DNA from: Anisus vortex
Taxonomy: Eukaryota; Mollusca; Gastropoda; Planorbidae
Direction: 5' to 3'
DNA: 64,000 nucleotides
NCBI GenBank assembly: GCA_949126835.1
Contig: OX421506.1
Coordinates: 26,063,301-26,127,300 of the forward strand
The translations under genes and the position numbers were made by a program. Of this stretch, positions 42,368 through 52,990 are shown piece after piece. The notes beneath the pieces are model-generated. The model saw nothing but the letters and a program-made list of their open reading frames with translations, did no database searches and had not been told where the DNA came from. The number at the start of each line of letters is the position of its first letter. The stretch's first letter is position 1.

Positions 42368-43124
42368 GTAAGCACCTTTATTTAGATATAATATCTTTAG
42401 TTGTGCGTATCACTTAGCGAGGTATAATACGTCCTTGGTAACATTGAACACGTTATTGGATTCGCTTATAATAAACAGCCAGGTGAGTTTATAAGATATA
42501 CAATATAGGATTTAGCTGAAAGTGTTGTTGTTTTTTTCAATTAGGAAATACAAATACAATGTCAAAATCTCCCACGGCTCATTTCACTGATGTTTCTTCT
42601 TCTGAATTTTTTTTAGTCATTTCTCAACATTATAGGGCCTTTGTTAAAGATTTTTATTGTGACGATTATTGCGTCGCACGTAGGGTTGCCATCCGTCCCG
42701 ATAAATCAGGACCGACATACCGACAAAACCCAATTCTGTCCCGATTTTGCAAAATACTGTTACGAGTTTGGCTCAAGTAATGAAGTAAGGTCATCTGTTA
42801 GCGCAACATGTAGATCTAAATGCAGCCTCAGTTAGTTTATGTTGCCAAGGTCGTCTTACAGATGGCGCTGCGTGTTGCATATCCTGTATCGACGATGCAA
42901 GTACCTTCTAGATCTAGCGCCAGCATTCGAGAAAATACCAGAGTGACATGCATAGAGTTTTTTAAATACGTCAAAGTGAAAAAAAACTTGCTGAAAAGGT
43001 TAAATCTTCCGAAAATAATGGTAAACTAACTACTTCAGCCGCAACAAGCTCCATGTAATTAGAGTCAAAAGAAAAAGAAATTGTATTGATTAAATTTGTT
43101 ACTTCATTTCTACACCCCCATCTC

Positions 43125-43579
43125 CAGTGGCGTATTTAGCATGTTTCACATGTTCCATTGGAACAGGGCCCCCCACACATTACAAACAAAAAAAAAAAAT
43201 TTATTGACATGCCCATTATTTCGTTGAAACTATAAAATAAAATTCATATATTTCCTTACAATTTAAGCGCTTCAGTCCAACCAAGCTAAGCGCAACATAC
43301 AATTTATGATTTTACCGAATGTAACAAGAACAAGGGGCACGGTAGCCGAGCGGCAGCGCGTTCGACTGGCGAGCCGAAGGTCCCGGGTTCTAATCCTGGC
43401 CACACAATCACCTAGTATGCCGTATTGACCACAGAAGCTGGTGAACGCTGCTTCATCGGAACTATGGATCAGTTCGGTCCGACGGTTACTTTACTACTTA
43501 CTACTTACTAACAAGAACAAACGGTACTTTTCTGAGGTATGTGGAAGGCAGGGCCCCCACAATCCTAAATACGGCCCTG
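43125..43579. mobile_element. 455-bp non-autonomous hAT element with perfect target duplication
   Basis: CCCATCTC at 43117-43124 and 43580-43587 flanks ends CAGTGGCGTATTTAG and inverted CAGGGCCGTATTTAG. Both ends carry GGGCCCCCCAC or AGGGCCCCCAC just inside. A SINE lies within it. Confidence 0.93.
43334..43490 (+). repeat. SINE family 1, internally deleted, nested in hAT element
   Basis: Head GGCACGGTAGCCGAGCGGCA, GGCGAGCCGAAGGTCCCGGG, then a jump from the B-box region to CACACAATCACCTAGTATGC and tail GGTCCGACGG. About 100 bp of the body is missing. Confidence 0.85.
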
Positions 43580-43587
43580 CCCATCTC

Positions 43588-44499
43588 AGAGTGTCCCGAG
43601 GAGATCTCAGCTATATATGGCAACCTTAGTCACACGTCGTATGACCTTATGTGTCATGCTTTTCGATTAGTCATTTTACAAAGTTACGTTTTCTGTTGTT
43701 TTTTTTTTTTTTTTTGGGGTTAGAACAGGAACTGAACGTAAAAATATGCTTAGTGTATAAGGAAATGAGATTACACTCAATTCAGACGTATTATTTTATG
43801 ACGACGTATTATACTATAGTAGGGACAGGTTACATTAACCTATACACGGAAGTATTGATGACGTAGGTCAACAAGCAATGGGACTTTTCCCAGCAGACAA
43901 TCCCATAAGCTTTAAGCGTTAAAAGTGTGTGTGCCTGTGTGTTGGATTTCCGTATTTGAAACCTTTTTTTTTTTTATTCAAATTGAATCAAAAGTACACT
44001 TCCATATATTGTAAAGTTTAAATTTGTTTTTATTATTTTGCTGACGTTTTTTTTTTGCATTATTTCTGCTACTTTGTATAGTATTGTCATTGTGTCAGTG
44101 AATCAAGTAAGTTAGAAGATAGCTCTAGACTCTAGCTAGACTAATCAAGTATGTAGGCCGCAGTGTTCCACCAACCCTAAGAGAACTTTAACTGAAAGAA
44201 CTGTCAGAGTCACACATTTTCAGTTTTAATAAAATCGAAATTTGAACTTTAAAGACTTACCTAAAAAATACTTATTGAAAAAAGTTACGGAAAGTATATA
44301 TTAATTTATGAATAAGAAAAGCTACAATCTTTTTCTTTTTTTATGCACAAATATAATTACTATGGTCGATTTTCGAACACACCCTAATTTGGAACATGCT
44401 CATTCTTCCAAAGTTTTCAAAGTTTTGTATATATTTTTTTGCCTATAAACTTTTTTTAAAAAAGGTACTAAATAAGTCTTATTCTGTTTAGAGTCTTAT
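43588..44499. other. Spacer in GIMAP-B 5' UTR intron
   Basis: AT-rich with T-runs at 43699-43717 and near 43965. No gene is supported. Confidence 0.4.
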
Positions 44500-45092
44500 C
44501 AGCTGGTGCGTTTTCAAGCTGGTGAAGGTGCACCACGCGGATCGTCTTTTCTTTTCAGTTAGAGCAATAGGTCTACGTTACTGTCGTCATGAAAAGTGCT
44601 ATCCCTCTGAAGATGTTGGCTGTTGTGGATCTCCGACTCATTTACGTCTCGCTGAATGGATTGAAAGGGTCATCGTCACCCGCCTCTTCCTGGCTCAGTC
44701 GAGAATAGCCAATAGATTCAATCCTGAACCTTTCTACACAGTTCAACTCTCTTCAGCTTTGACGCTATCTTGGCTCTTCTCTCTGATTTATACATAATCA
44801 ACACATAAACACAGACAAGCGCATTGCATATTTTGGGTCTGCAGTAGGTCTGTCTTTTGCATTTCTGATGTCATTTAGAAAGAAGGTGAATAGGGTCCCT
44901 CGTGTTAATGATATACACATTGGTGTCAACATCAACCACATATTCTTCTGCTTGACTGGCAACAGGTTCATTTATCTTCATTGGTTCCGGTATTACTCAT
45001 TGCCAGCGACTAAATCATTGCCAAAGATAAATGGAACATTTTTCACTATATCGTGGACTCTGTCGGAAATTCGTCTCCTCTTTTTGCCCATC
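44500..45092 (-). pseudogene. Unidentified protein-coding remnant
   Basis: Composition is more balanced here than in the surroundings, and the minus strand shows short protein-like runs, for example MGKKRRRISDRVHDIVKNVP at the right and NAKDRPTADPKYAMRL further on, separated by stops. The layout suggests an old transposase or retrogene, but I recognise no family. A 91-codon plus-strand frame at 44522-44797 is an alternative and has no motif either. Confidence 0.35.
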
Positions 45093-45102
45093 TAGATAAC
45101 AA

Positions 45103-45358
45103 CGAAATAGGGCATGATAGGCGATCGGTAGCGCGTTCGACTGGCGATCCGAAGGTCCTGGGTTCAAAACCTTGATGGATGCTAGGATTTTTGTTTCTTA
45201 TGACTTGAGCTCTGATGGGAACCTGACATTAGTTGGAGTAAAGTAATGGCGCCTGGGCATTGTGCTGGCCACGCATCCCTAAGAATGCCGTGGTCACAGA
45301 AACTGGTGAACGCTTCTTCACCAGCCATATTATCAGTTTGGTCCGAAGGGTACTTTAT
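45103..45358 (+). repeat. tRNA-derived SINE (family 1) with 10-bp target duplication
   Basis: TAGATAACAA at 45093-45102 and 45359-45368 brackets the copy. The head reads CGATCGGTAGCGCGTTCGAC with GGTCCTGGGTTCAAAACC; the tail is GGTCCGAAGGGTACTTTA. Confidence 0.9.
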
Positions 45359-45368
45359 TAGATAACAA

Positions 45369-45855
45369 AAACACAGTTGACTTCAAAAGATCCGAGAAAT
45401 GGTACAAAATTGTTAAACCAGATATACTGGGTCTGATTAAAGGAGTTTTGTTAACTTTAGACGTCTCTCTTCCTTCATCTGTCTGTCTGTCTGTCTACAT
45501 TATTTTATTTAAAGCAAGCTTAACGATATTGCATTAGTCAAAACAAAATGGCCTCTCCTATTCAGATGGTCTTCTTAAATAAACAAGACGCGAGTTATGG
45601 CTTTGTGGTGGTATCTTTGAAATCGCTAAAACTCCTACTAACATAAGCGTCGAACGCGATGACTCTATTTCAAATGATTGGCTTCCCAAGTCGTCTAAAC
45701 ATTTAAATTTATTAATTATGGGAAAATCATTGAGGGGGCAAAGGGGTCTAACATTGTGTACTAATTAATCTTAGGCTAATTAGTGAATCACTTTACTATC
45801 CCACCGCAAAAGTTTACAGTATATTATATCAAATTTTCTTTAAAACATTTTCTAG
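45369..45855. other. End of GIMAP-B 5' UTR intron
   Basis: It ends at the acceptor ACATTTTCTAG (45845-45855). A short (CTGT)n tract lies at about 45479-45495. Confidence 0.6.
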
Positions 45856-45868
45856 ATGCCAAACGGAA

Positions 45869-46225
45869 ATGGAAGAAGACGATCATCAACAAATGTCTGT
45901 TGCAGATAAAATACGACGCATGGAAGCTTTCACCCAGAGTGCATCCGACTTTTCAGCTTTTCAGACTTTGCAGGCAAATAAAAAGCAGAAATCTATTTTA
46001 CGGCCCAAGCCAGTGCGTTCAGATCAGAAAAGTACAAAGTCCGTAGTGTTTGAATTCAGTAATCTAGAAGGCAGTGAATCATTGAACAGACGCCACTCTG
46101 CGGTAGAGCCTTATAGAGGAGAACCAATCAGACAGAGTAACTATCGCAATAGTGATACGATGTTCGCCCACGTGACATTTCAAGAGACTCCCTCGCAGCA
46201 TGCATCAAAACATCTAGCCCTGGAG
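45869..46225 (+). CDS. GIMAP-B exon 1: N-terminal extension
   Basis: Encodes the first 119 residues of GIMAP-B (581 residues in all). The start MEEDDHQQMSVADKIRRME aligns with GIMAP-A exon 1, as does FEFSNLEGSESLNRRHSAVE. It ends in phase 0 at GAG followed by GTAGGC. The exon starts after the acceptor at 45855. An ATG at 45856, the first base of the exon, is in another frame and would make a 17-codon upstream reading frame overlapping the true start. That ATG is ATT in GIMAP-A. The true start is chosen by homology with GIMAP-A. Confidence 0.88.
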
Positions 46226-46886
46226 GTAGGCCAATACAAACTTCTCATTAAAGAAATTTGGCGTAACACGACTTTAATCCTCATTTATTTCAATAATAAA
46301 TCTCCCGATAAAAAAATGTGGGACTATTAAACTCACGTTTAAGAATTGGGCAAGGACTACTGAAGACAGGACGTGCAGACTTGAATTTCTGACTTAGCTA
46401 GCTAAGGCCAGTTTTTTTTAACAGTAGCGATACACTCGCTTGTCGCGCTTATATACGAAGTAAATTATTATTAAGTAACTAACATAATTAACGTCAATAA
46501 TGTCAATACTGTCAATAATGTTAATGTGCAGGGCCGTTTACTAATGAGGGGTTAGGATTGAGAGGGTTTAAAAGAGCATTTGAATATTATTTAAGATCTA
46601 TTTAGATGATTGAATGATTAGAACCGTACACATGATACCCTATATATATATATGCGGTTGGTGTTGACGGTTTCGTGTGGGGGGTCACCTAAGGAATAAA
46701 ATAAAGTGAAAAAAAAAATTCTAAAAAATCGTTATTTCTTGACCTAAAAAGGGAAAAACGTAACCCACCCATAAAATTTATCTCGCTCATAATTAAGAGA
46801 CTAATGCACAGCCTCTAAAAAAAGTGATTATAAAGTAAGTCGATTATTTGGGTTGAGAATTTTGCCAAGGGGTACATGTACCATTA

Positions 46887-47129
46887 TTATAAATACGATA
46901 ATTTGATTTCTATGTCTATGGCAAAATTTATATGTGTTTTCATGACCAAGGAATATAAAGAATGTAAATTGACTGTGATAGTTACAAATAAACAAACATT
47001 GTGCTCTCCTCTCATATTTTCTGCTTTCAATAATGGTATACATGCACTATTTGGCACTTTAAACAAACGACACTTCTTGGCAGCATTATAATTACCTTTA
47101 CAATTAACTACACCACATTTATTAGGCAT
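46887..47129 (-). pseudogene. THAP-domain transposase fragment
   Basis: From the ATG at 47129 the minus strand reads MPNKCGVVNCKGNYNAAKKC, then RLFKVP: the C-x4-C half of a THAP zinc finger plus the conserved proline. After VP the sequence departs from the THAP pattern (no clear W or C-x2-H pair), so the rest is deleted or scrambled. Confidence 0.7.
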
Positions 47130-47270
47130 TTTGGTAAAAATACACGATCGAAAAATTGAAAACAAACGCAGTGAAGTAAAATATCAACAACAAGTATCCA
47201 TGTTGGAACCAAACTGTGCCTTCTATTCATACTCCTTAAAAAATAGTGCGCTCATGCTTGGTAATTATTA

Positions 47271-49785
47271 TATAAAGTCCGGAAGGCAAACGAACGCCAC
47301 ATGACGGGAGAGGGTGAGGCTAGCACATTCACGGTGCCCTTTACTCGGCAAGAACTGGAGTATGTTTTGAGACGGTGCAAAGCGAAGAAGGCCCCTGGGC
47401 TGGATGGGATCAGCAACGAGCTGATCACTCACCTTGGGGCTGGTGGCAAAGGCAAACTCTTGGAGCTCGTAAATCGAACATGGTCTGAAGGTGTCCTACC
47501 GAAACAGTGGAGAGAGGCCTTGGTGGTACCCATCTTGAAGAGGAGTAAAGACCCGGGTCAGGCCGAAAGCTACCGACCGATTTCCCTAACATCGTGTGTA
47601 GGGAAGGTAGCTGAGAGATTAATCAATAGGAGGCTTGTGAGGTTCCTAGAGGATAATGGACTGGTTACCCCCCACTCAAGCAGGCTTCCGTAGCGGAAGA
47701 AGCTCGATGGATCAGGTGACGCTCTTGGTCCAGAAAATGGCTGACGGGTTTCAGCGGAAAGAATCTACACTAGCAGTGTTCCTGGATTTTAAACAGGCCT
47801 ATGACAAGGTCTGGCGGCCGGGGTTGTTGTTGAAGCTACAGAGGCTAGGAATAGCCTCTAGCATGTACAATTGTATCAAAGGGTTTTTATCCCGAAGAAC
47901 AGTTGCAACTCGTTACGGGAAAGCGGTTTCTCGGAAGCGCGTCCTGGAGCAAGGATTGCCCCAGGGCTCAGCACTGTCCTGTACATTGTTCCTGGCTTTT
48001 ATCAACGACCTGCCGAACTATCTGGGAAGCTCGTCGCTGCTTTTCGCAGACGATCTTGTGGTCTGGTCGACCGGGAGGGAAGCGCGTGCTCTCGAGCGGG
48101 CCCTCCAGCAGGATTTGAATGCAGTAGCCTGTTACGCCAAGCTTTGGGGTATGGAAGTAAACTGCCTAAAAACAGTTTACTCGCTCTTTACCCTTGGAAT
48201 CGATATCCTCAAAGAGCCGATCGAGCTGAACATTGACGGCCGCGCCCTGGCATGCGACCAGAAGCCGGCCTATCTCGGAGTGACACTGGACCGAAAGCTA
48301 ACGATGTATGACCATGTGAGGTTAGTCCAAGAGAAAGCATCTTCTAAGCTGAACATTGTCAAGAGACTGGCCAGTACTGGCTGGGGTGCGAAGGCGAGTG
48401 TGTTGAGAAATCTTTACCTAGGAGCGGTAAGATCTCAGATCGATTACAGCCTCCCGGTGCAAATCTATGCGTCTGATACTGCTTTGAAGACGTTGGACTC
48501 TGTACAAAATCAAGCCCTCAGACTAATATGTGGAACGTTCCGAACCGCCCCGACATCGGCTGTTGAAATCATGGCAAACGTGCCGCCTCTGAATGGGAGA
48601 AGAAAAAGGGCCGTTATTACTGCTTACGAGCGGTATAAGCGGTTGGAGGATTCCTGGGTGGGAAGAGCTCGGATCTCAATGCAGTCCTTCATGCACCACG
48701 CACTGAAGCTCAGCCCAGAGATTGGACTCCCGGTCGACCGCATGGCCCTGCGGACGGGAGTGGAACCTCCTCCTCACCTATCTTTCAACCTGCCAGAGAT
48801 ACGGACGAACCTGATGGATGCAGTCGGACCCAGCGCTTGCCTGACTGAGAGGCGCGCAGCTGCTCTAAGGACGGTACGTGCATACTCGGGATTCGTTGAG
48901 GCATACACTGATGGGAGCGCGATCAGTGGGACCGAAGCGCGTTCTGGGTATGGTGCTCTTGTGTCGTACCCGAAGGCAGAAGAAAAACGGGCTGAGCTAA
49001 GTGGGCCATGTGGATCAGTCTGCATCTTTGATGCGGAGATGGAAGCCATCAGAATTGCAGCTGTAGCAATTGGGAAAACGTTCGAAGAAACACCATCTGC
49101 TCGTGATGATGTGGTTATCTTCACTGATGCGCTGTCAGTACTCCAAGCCATCGACGGCTTGGGGACATGGCCCGATCTGCTTGTCCGACTATTAGCTGCT
49201 ATTTCCGATCTGATCCTCAGGTACGAGGTGAAGGTCATCTTGCAGTGGATTCCAGGTCATGCAGGAGTCCCTGGCAATGAGATAGTGGATGCCTTGGCCA
49301 AGAAGGGATCCCTGACACCCACTCCGAAGGGTCCGTCCACCTTCGCGAGTACCCGCAGATCAATACGTGAGTGGGAGACAAGACAATGGGAAACGAGTTG
49401 GGACGAGTCTGACAAGGGTCGAGGTGTGTGGCAGCAACTAAAACGGCCAAATCGAGCTGATCCGTGGTGGAAGCTCCGCAGGAGAGAACAGGCTACGATA
49501 GCCCAGTTCCGTACAGGGCACTGCCCTATTGGCGCCTATTTCGGACGATTTAGGCCCAATTTCGATTCGCGGTGCCGACACTGCTTTGAAGCAGAAGAGA
49601 CGGTCGAGCATTTGCTTTTAGACTGCCCTGCCTTGCAGGAGGAAAGAGTGGATGGGAATGGTCAACAGTTTGCACCATCCCTTTATGGGAACCTGGCTGT
49701 GCTACGTAGTACAAGTGTGTTTGTCCTCCGAATCCTAAGAGATTAGTCTCGATTCGATCACTCCGGTGAGTGAGGTTTAAAGTCT
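47271..49785 (+). mobile_element. 5'-truncated LINE with RT and RNase H, I/Nimb/Jockey-like
   Basis: GGTAATTATTA occurs at 47260-47270 and 49786-49796, an 11-bp target duplication that fixes both ends. The element is clearly GC-richer than the host DNA, begins within the polymerase ORF (the endonuclease half is absent), and has a short 3' UTR without poly(A). High integrity and a clean duplication suggest a recent insertion. Confidence 0.93.
47301..49746 (+). pseudogene. LINE polymerase ORF (RT + RNase H) with one frameshift
   Basis: Frame 1 (47301-about 47675) gives the RT N-terminus (KAPGLDGISNELI, YRPISLTSCVGK). Frame 2 carries on from about 47670 to a stop at 49746 with TQAGFRSGRSSMDQ, FLDFKQAYDKVW, GLPQGSALS and FADDLVVW (catalytic FADD). 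An RNase H domain follows: AYTDGSAISG, EMEAIRIAA, FTDALSVLQAI and WIPGHAGVPGNEIVDALAKK hold the D-E-D-D residues. It ends with a C-x2-C...H...C knuckle (CRHCFEAEETVEHLLLDC). A single indel in the C6 run at 47668-47673 is the only break seen. The endonuclease domain is missing, so it cannot move by itself. Confidence 0.93.
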
Positions 49786-50395
49786 GGTAATTATTAAGAC
49801 ATTTTAATGGCTATTAGATCGTTCTTTGTCATTAAAAAAATGAAAATGACATAAACCATTAATACAATGAATCATATTAGTAAAGAATTTTGTTAGTTAC
49901 TTAATAATAGTTGACATTATATCACTGCGCCAAGGGAGTGTATCGCTACTGTTAAAAAAACTGGCCTTAGCTAGGAAGTCAGAAATTCAATTCTGCACGT
50001 CCTGTCTTCAGTAGTCCTTGGAATTGGGTAAATTTTGTGAAAGAATAACTAGTGGGGACAATGAGCTAATCGGTTGTTTGTTGTGTTTTGTATCGACGAA
50101 CTTGATCAAATTATAAAATATGTTTAGAATATCATTTTTTTAAAACCTTTTAAAATTATTATTTTTAATTTATCCTTTATTGTAAGATCAGCATGTGATA
50201 AAAATGTATTGGTTTTACATAACATAATCTTTGATTGTTTCACAGATCGCGTTAACATTTATTTACATTTATTTTAAGCTTTTCAGAAAAAGATATGCTT
50301 CATTTTTTTATTGACAAGTCTTAACTATTATGCATGCATAAGGTGGAAGAAACAAACATTTCCGTCCCCATTCGATCATTTAATTTTTTAATGAT

Positions 50396-50580
50396 ATGGC
50401 TGTGTGTTGTGTTACTGGTTGTACCATAGATATTATATGGTTGTACGAAAAGATGTACTAGATTTAATTTTACTTCATTTCCAAAAGATGTTGCAAAAGA
50501 AAACGATGGATTGTGAATGTCAGATTTGAAGAATCACCTATTTATAATCCCAAACTAATTGCTTGGTGCAAAAGAATGTT
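50396..50580 (+). pseudogene. Second THAP-domain remnant
   Basis: MAVCCVTGCT, then after a frameshift TRFNFTSFPKDVAKE, then after another KRWIVNVRFEES. The cysteine pair, FPKD and W in this order match the THAP zinc finger. It lies outside the TIR element at 46351-50020 and on the opposite strand, so it comes from a different, older element. No transposase domain follows. Confidence 0.62.
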
Positions 50581-50837
50581 CCTTTTTTTTGTTTTTATAA
50601 ATCTACGCATTGTGTTTTTGTAATAACCAAGGGCACAACTCTTGACTAATTCATTTTATTAACGCGATGAACACTTTGATTATTAATTATTATCTCCTTC
50701 TTACTATCTTTTGATGATACAAACGGATTCCTCATAACTAATCTTGTAGCCTTTGTATAATTCTAAAATACCAGAAATGGCCGTCATGGGTGAAATCACT
50801 TGTCAAACACCACCAAAAGCATTTTCTTTTTTACGAA

Positions 50838-50866
50838 AATGGCGGGAAATGTCACCGGAAGTTCAT
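50838..50866 (+). promoter_or_regulatory. YY1/ETS-like motif cluster in GIMAP-B intron
   Basis: AAAATGGCGGGAAATG is followed at once by TCACCGGAAGT. The first is YY1/E2F-like and the second ETS-like, as in TATA-less housekeeping promoters. It is 0.35 kb upstream of GIMAP-B exon 2. It could be a transposon relic. Confidence 0.35.
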
Positions 50867-51215
50867 GATCTCTTACATTTGAAAAGGTCACACCTCATTA
50901 AGACTTGTCAATATCACGAATGTTGATGAATTAGATAATGTGTACACAGTTAAACGTACTCTAAGACAAAAACCGTTTAATGAAAAAAAATATAAATACC
51001 AACTATATAAAGATGTGTTAATAAAAAAAACAAGTTTTCATTTAATATCATTACATTTAATGTGTTGAATTAGGCTTGAAAGCCGTCATTGTAATAAAAC
51101 GGCTCTAAAACTCTCTAAATTATAGGTCATACTTAAACAGAAGCGAATGGTTAAGACCTGTTCATTTAATTATTGTTGTTTGTCACTATAATTAATTGTA
51201 ATAATTATATTTCAG

Positions 51216-51298
51216 GATAATAGACGTACACCTGATAACATTAACTCTTCAAATACAGCAATATATAACACTGGAAAAGAAGCAGGTTCATTAGCAAA
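51216..51298 (+). CDS. GIMAP-B exon 2: short linker exon
   Basis: An 83-nt exon between AATTATATTTCAG and GTAAAT. It encodes DNRRTPDNINSSNTA and about a dozen more polar residues and changes phase from 0 to 2, exactly as GIMAP-A exon 2 does. Without it exons 1 and 3 cannot be joined in frame. Confidence 0.88.
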
Positions 51299-51512
51299 GT
51301 AAATATTTCTATTCCGATTTAGTAGTTACGTTTAACATACCATTCTCTTTTCTCACTCTATAAAACTTGCGAACTGACTAGTGAATTAGTATCACTGGAT
51401 TTATATAAAGTCAACAAGAAGTATAGTTTTAGCAAAAATTACTTCTTTACAGATAACACAATATTAATTTAGTTTAGTTCTGCATAACGTGTTGTTTTCT
51501 TATACTCCGTAG

Positions 51513-52818
51513 AGAATTACAGGATGCAATCGACTCTCAGATAGATCTTCTTATGCTCGGAAAGACTGGCAACGGGAAAAGCGCCCTGGGAAACTCCATA
51601 CTGGGTTATGACGCTTTTGAGAGTGCAGCATCAGCAACATCAGTGACCAAACACGTCACATATGAAGTGGGCGAGATCAACGGAAGAATTATCAAAGTTG
51701 TCGACGGGCCAGGTGTTGGTGATACGGACTGGGAAAAAGATGAGACAACAAATTTTGTAATTAATGCTTTGTCTTATGCTATTACAATTAATCCGAGCGG
51801 ATATCACGCATTTCTACTAGTTGTGAAATTTGGTAACCGATTTGGCAAAGAGGACCTAGGAACCATTAATTATTTAAAGACGATTTTCGGAAAGAACTTT
51901 GTGCGTAAGTACTGCATACTGGTGATGACATGCGGTGACATGTTTCAAGAGAGAACCACTTTCGTTCAGTGGTTATACGCACAGACTGGAGTACTGGCTG
52001 ATATTGTCAAAGAATGCAATGATCGGGTGATTTTGTTCGATAACAGAACCAACGACGGAGAAAAGAAGCTAAAACAGATGGAAAGCTTGATAGAAATGGT
52101 AGACAAACTCAGGTTTGCAAACAGCCGATACACGAATGAACAGTTTGAGCTTGCCAAATCTGAAAGGGATATTCTCCTATTAACTTCTAAAAAGCCAGTA
52201 ATTGTGGATGAAACAATGAACGAAGCTGGGATCATCCTACAGAAATTCAAGCAAGCTCAAGAAATAGTAAAAAAAGACAACAACCCAGCTCCATTGAAAA
52301 ACCTGTTGGAAAGGACAAAGAGATTGTATAGTTCCGTTGTTGCTATTGACAACAAATCTGGTGTACTTGCCGAACTGGTTGTTCATATACACTCGATTCA
52401 AAGCTCAATAAACGATGAAATAAACCTCTGTCATCGAATTCGAGAGATAAAAGAAGATCTAGAGAAAGCGAGTCAAATGAAGATTAAGGAATTGGCTGCT
52501 GAACTAGCTACCATGAAGGGAAAGTATGAAAAATATAGCACAGAAGAGAATAAAGTAGAAGCAGACAGAATTAGAAAATTGGAACTTGAAATTCAGCAAA
52601 GAAAAGAACAGGAAGAGCAATGGAGGCATGAAGCTTTGGAGAAATCAACAGAACTTCACATGGTTATGTTAAGAACTCGTGAATTAGAAGACCAATACAG
52701 AAGTGTAAAACGAAAAAACGCCTTCAACTTTGGTACAATTGTTGGCAGGGTTGCAAAAACATTTAAAAAGAGACCAAAACTACAACAACAACATGAACAA
52801 TTTGATTTACTGTATTAA
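51513..52818 (+). CDS. GIMAP-B exon 3: GTPase domain and coiled-coil tail
   Basis: Opens in phase 2 after TTATACTCCGTAG. In full-protein numbering the P-loop GKTGNGKS is at 163-170, G3 DGPG at 211-214, G4 TCGD at 286-289 and FDNRT at 322-326. A long charged helical region from about 445 to 550 (EIKEDLEKASQMKIKEL, KLELEIQQRKEQEEQW) has a coiled-coil look and should allow oligomerisation. It ends with a basic stretch VGRVAKTFKKRPKLQQQ and FDLLY. Joined with 45869-46225 and 51216-51298 it gives 1746 nt without stops. This is the complete member of the A/B pair. The last codons lie in the first unit of a 33-bp minisatellite. Confidence 0.94.
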
Positions 52819-52990
52819 CAAGTACTTTAAGATTTACATAAACTGTATTAACAAGTACTCAAAGGTTTACGGAGACTGTATTAACAAGTACTTTAAGGTT
52901 TATATAGACTGTATTAACAAGTACTTAAAGGTTTAGATTTTAGATGGACTGTATTAACAAGTACTTTAAGGTTTAGATAGACTGTATTAT
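52810..52990. repeat. 33-bp minisatellite at the GIMAP-B stop codon
   Basis: CTGTATTAACAAGTACTTTA starts units at 52810, 52843, 52876, 52909, 52949 and (diverged) 52982. The stop TAA at 52816-52818 is inside the first unit, so every unit repeats the L-Y-stop codons and the array forms the start of the 3' UTR. Confidence 0.94.

Larger units (their letters stand above)
46351..50020 (-). mobile_element. THAP-containing TIR transposon (P-element-like) with 8-bp target duplication
   Basis: GAATTGGG at 46343-46350 and 50021-50028 flanks long inverted repeats of about 135 bp (46351-46489 and 49886-50020) beginning CAAGGACTACTGAAGACAGG. A THAP-type N-terminus is encoded inside on the minus strand. 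Eight-base duplications with a THAP domain point to the P-element superfamily; MULE or hAT cannot be excluded because the catalytic domain is missing. Without the LINE insertion it would be about 1.1 kb, a deletion derivative. Confidence 0.88.
46226..51215 (+). other. GIMAP-B first coding intron, enlarged by transposons
   Basis: A 4990-bp intron against 660 bp in GIMAP-A. The excess is accounted for mainly by the P-like element and its LINE passenger (46351-50020), plus a THAP remnant near 50.4 kb. Confidence 0.82.
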
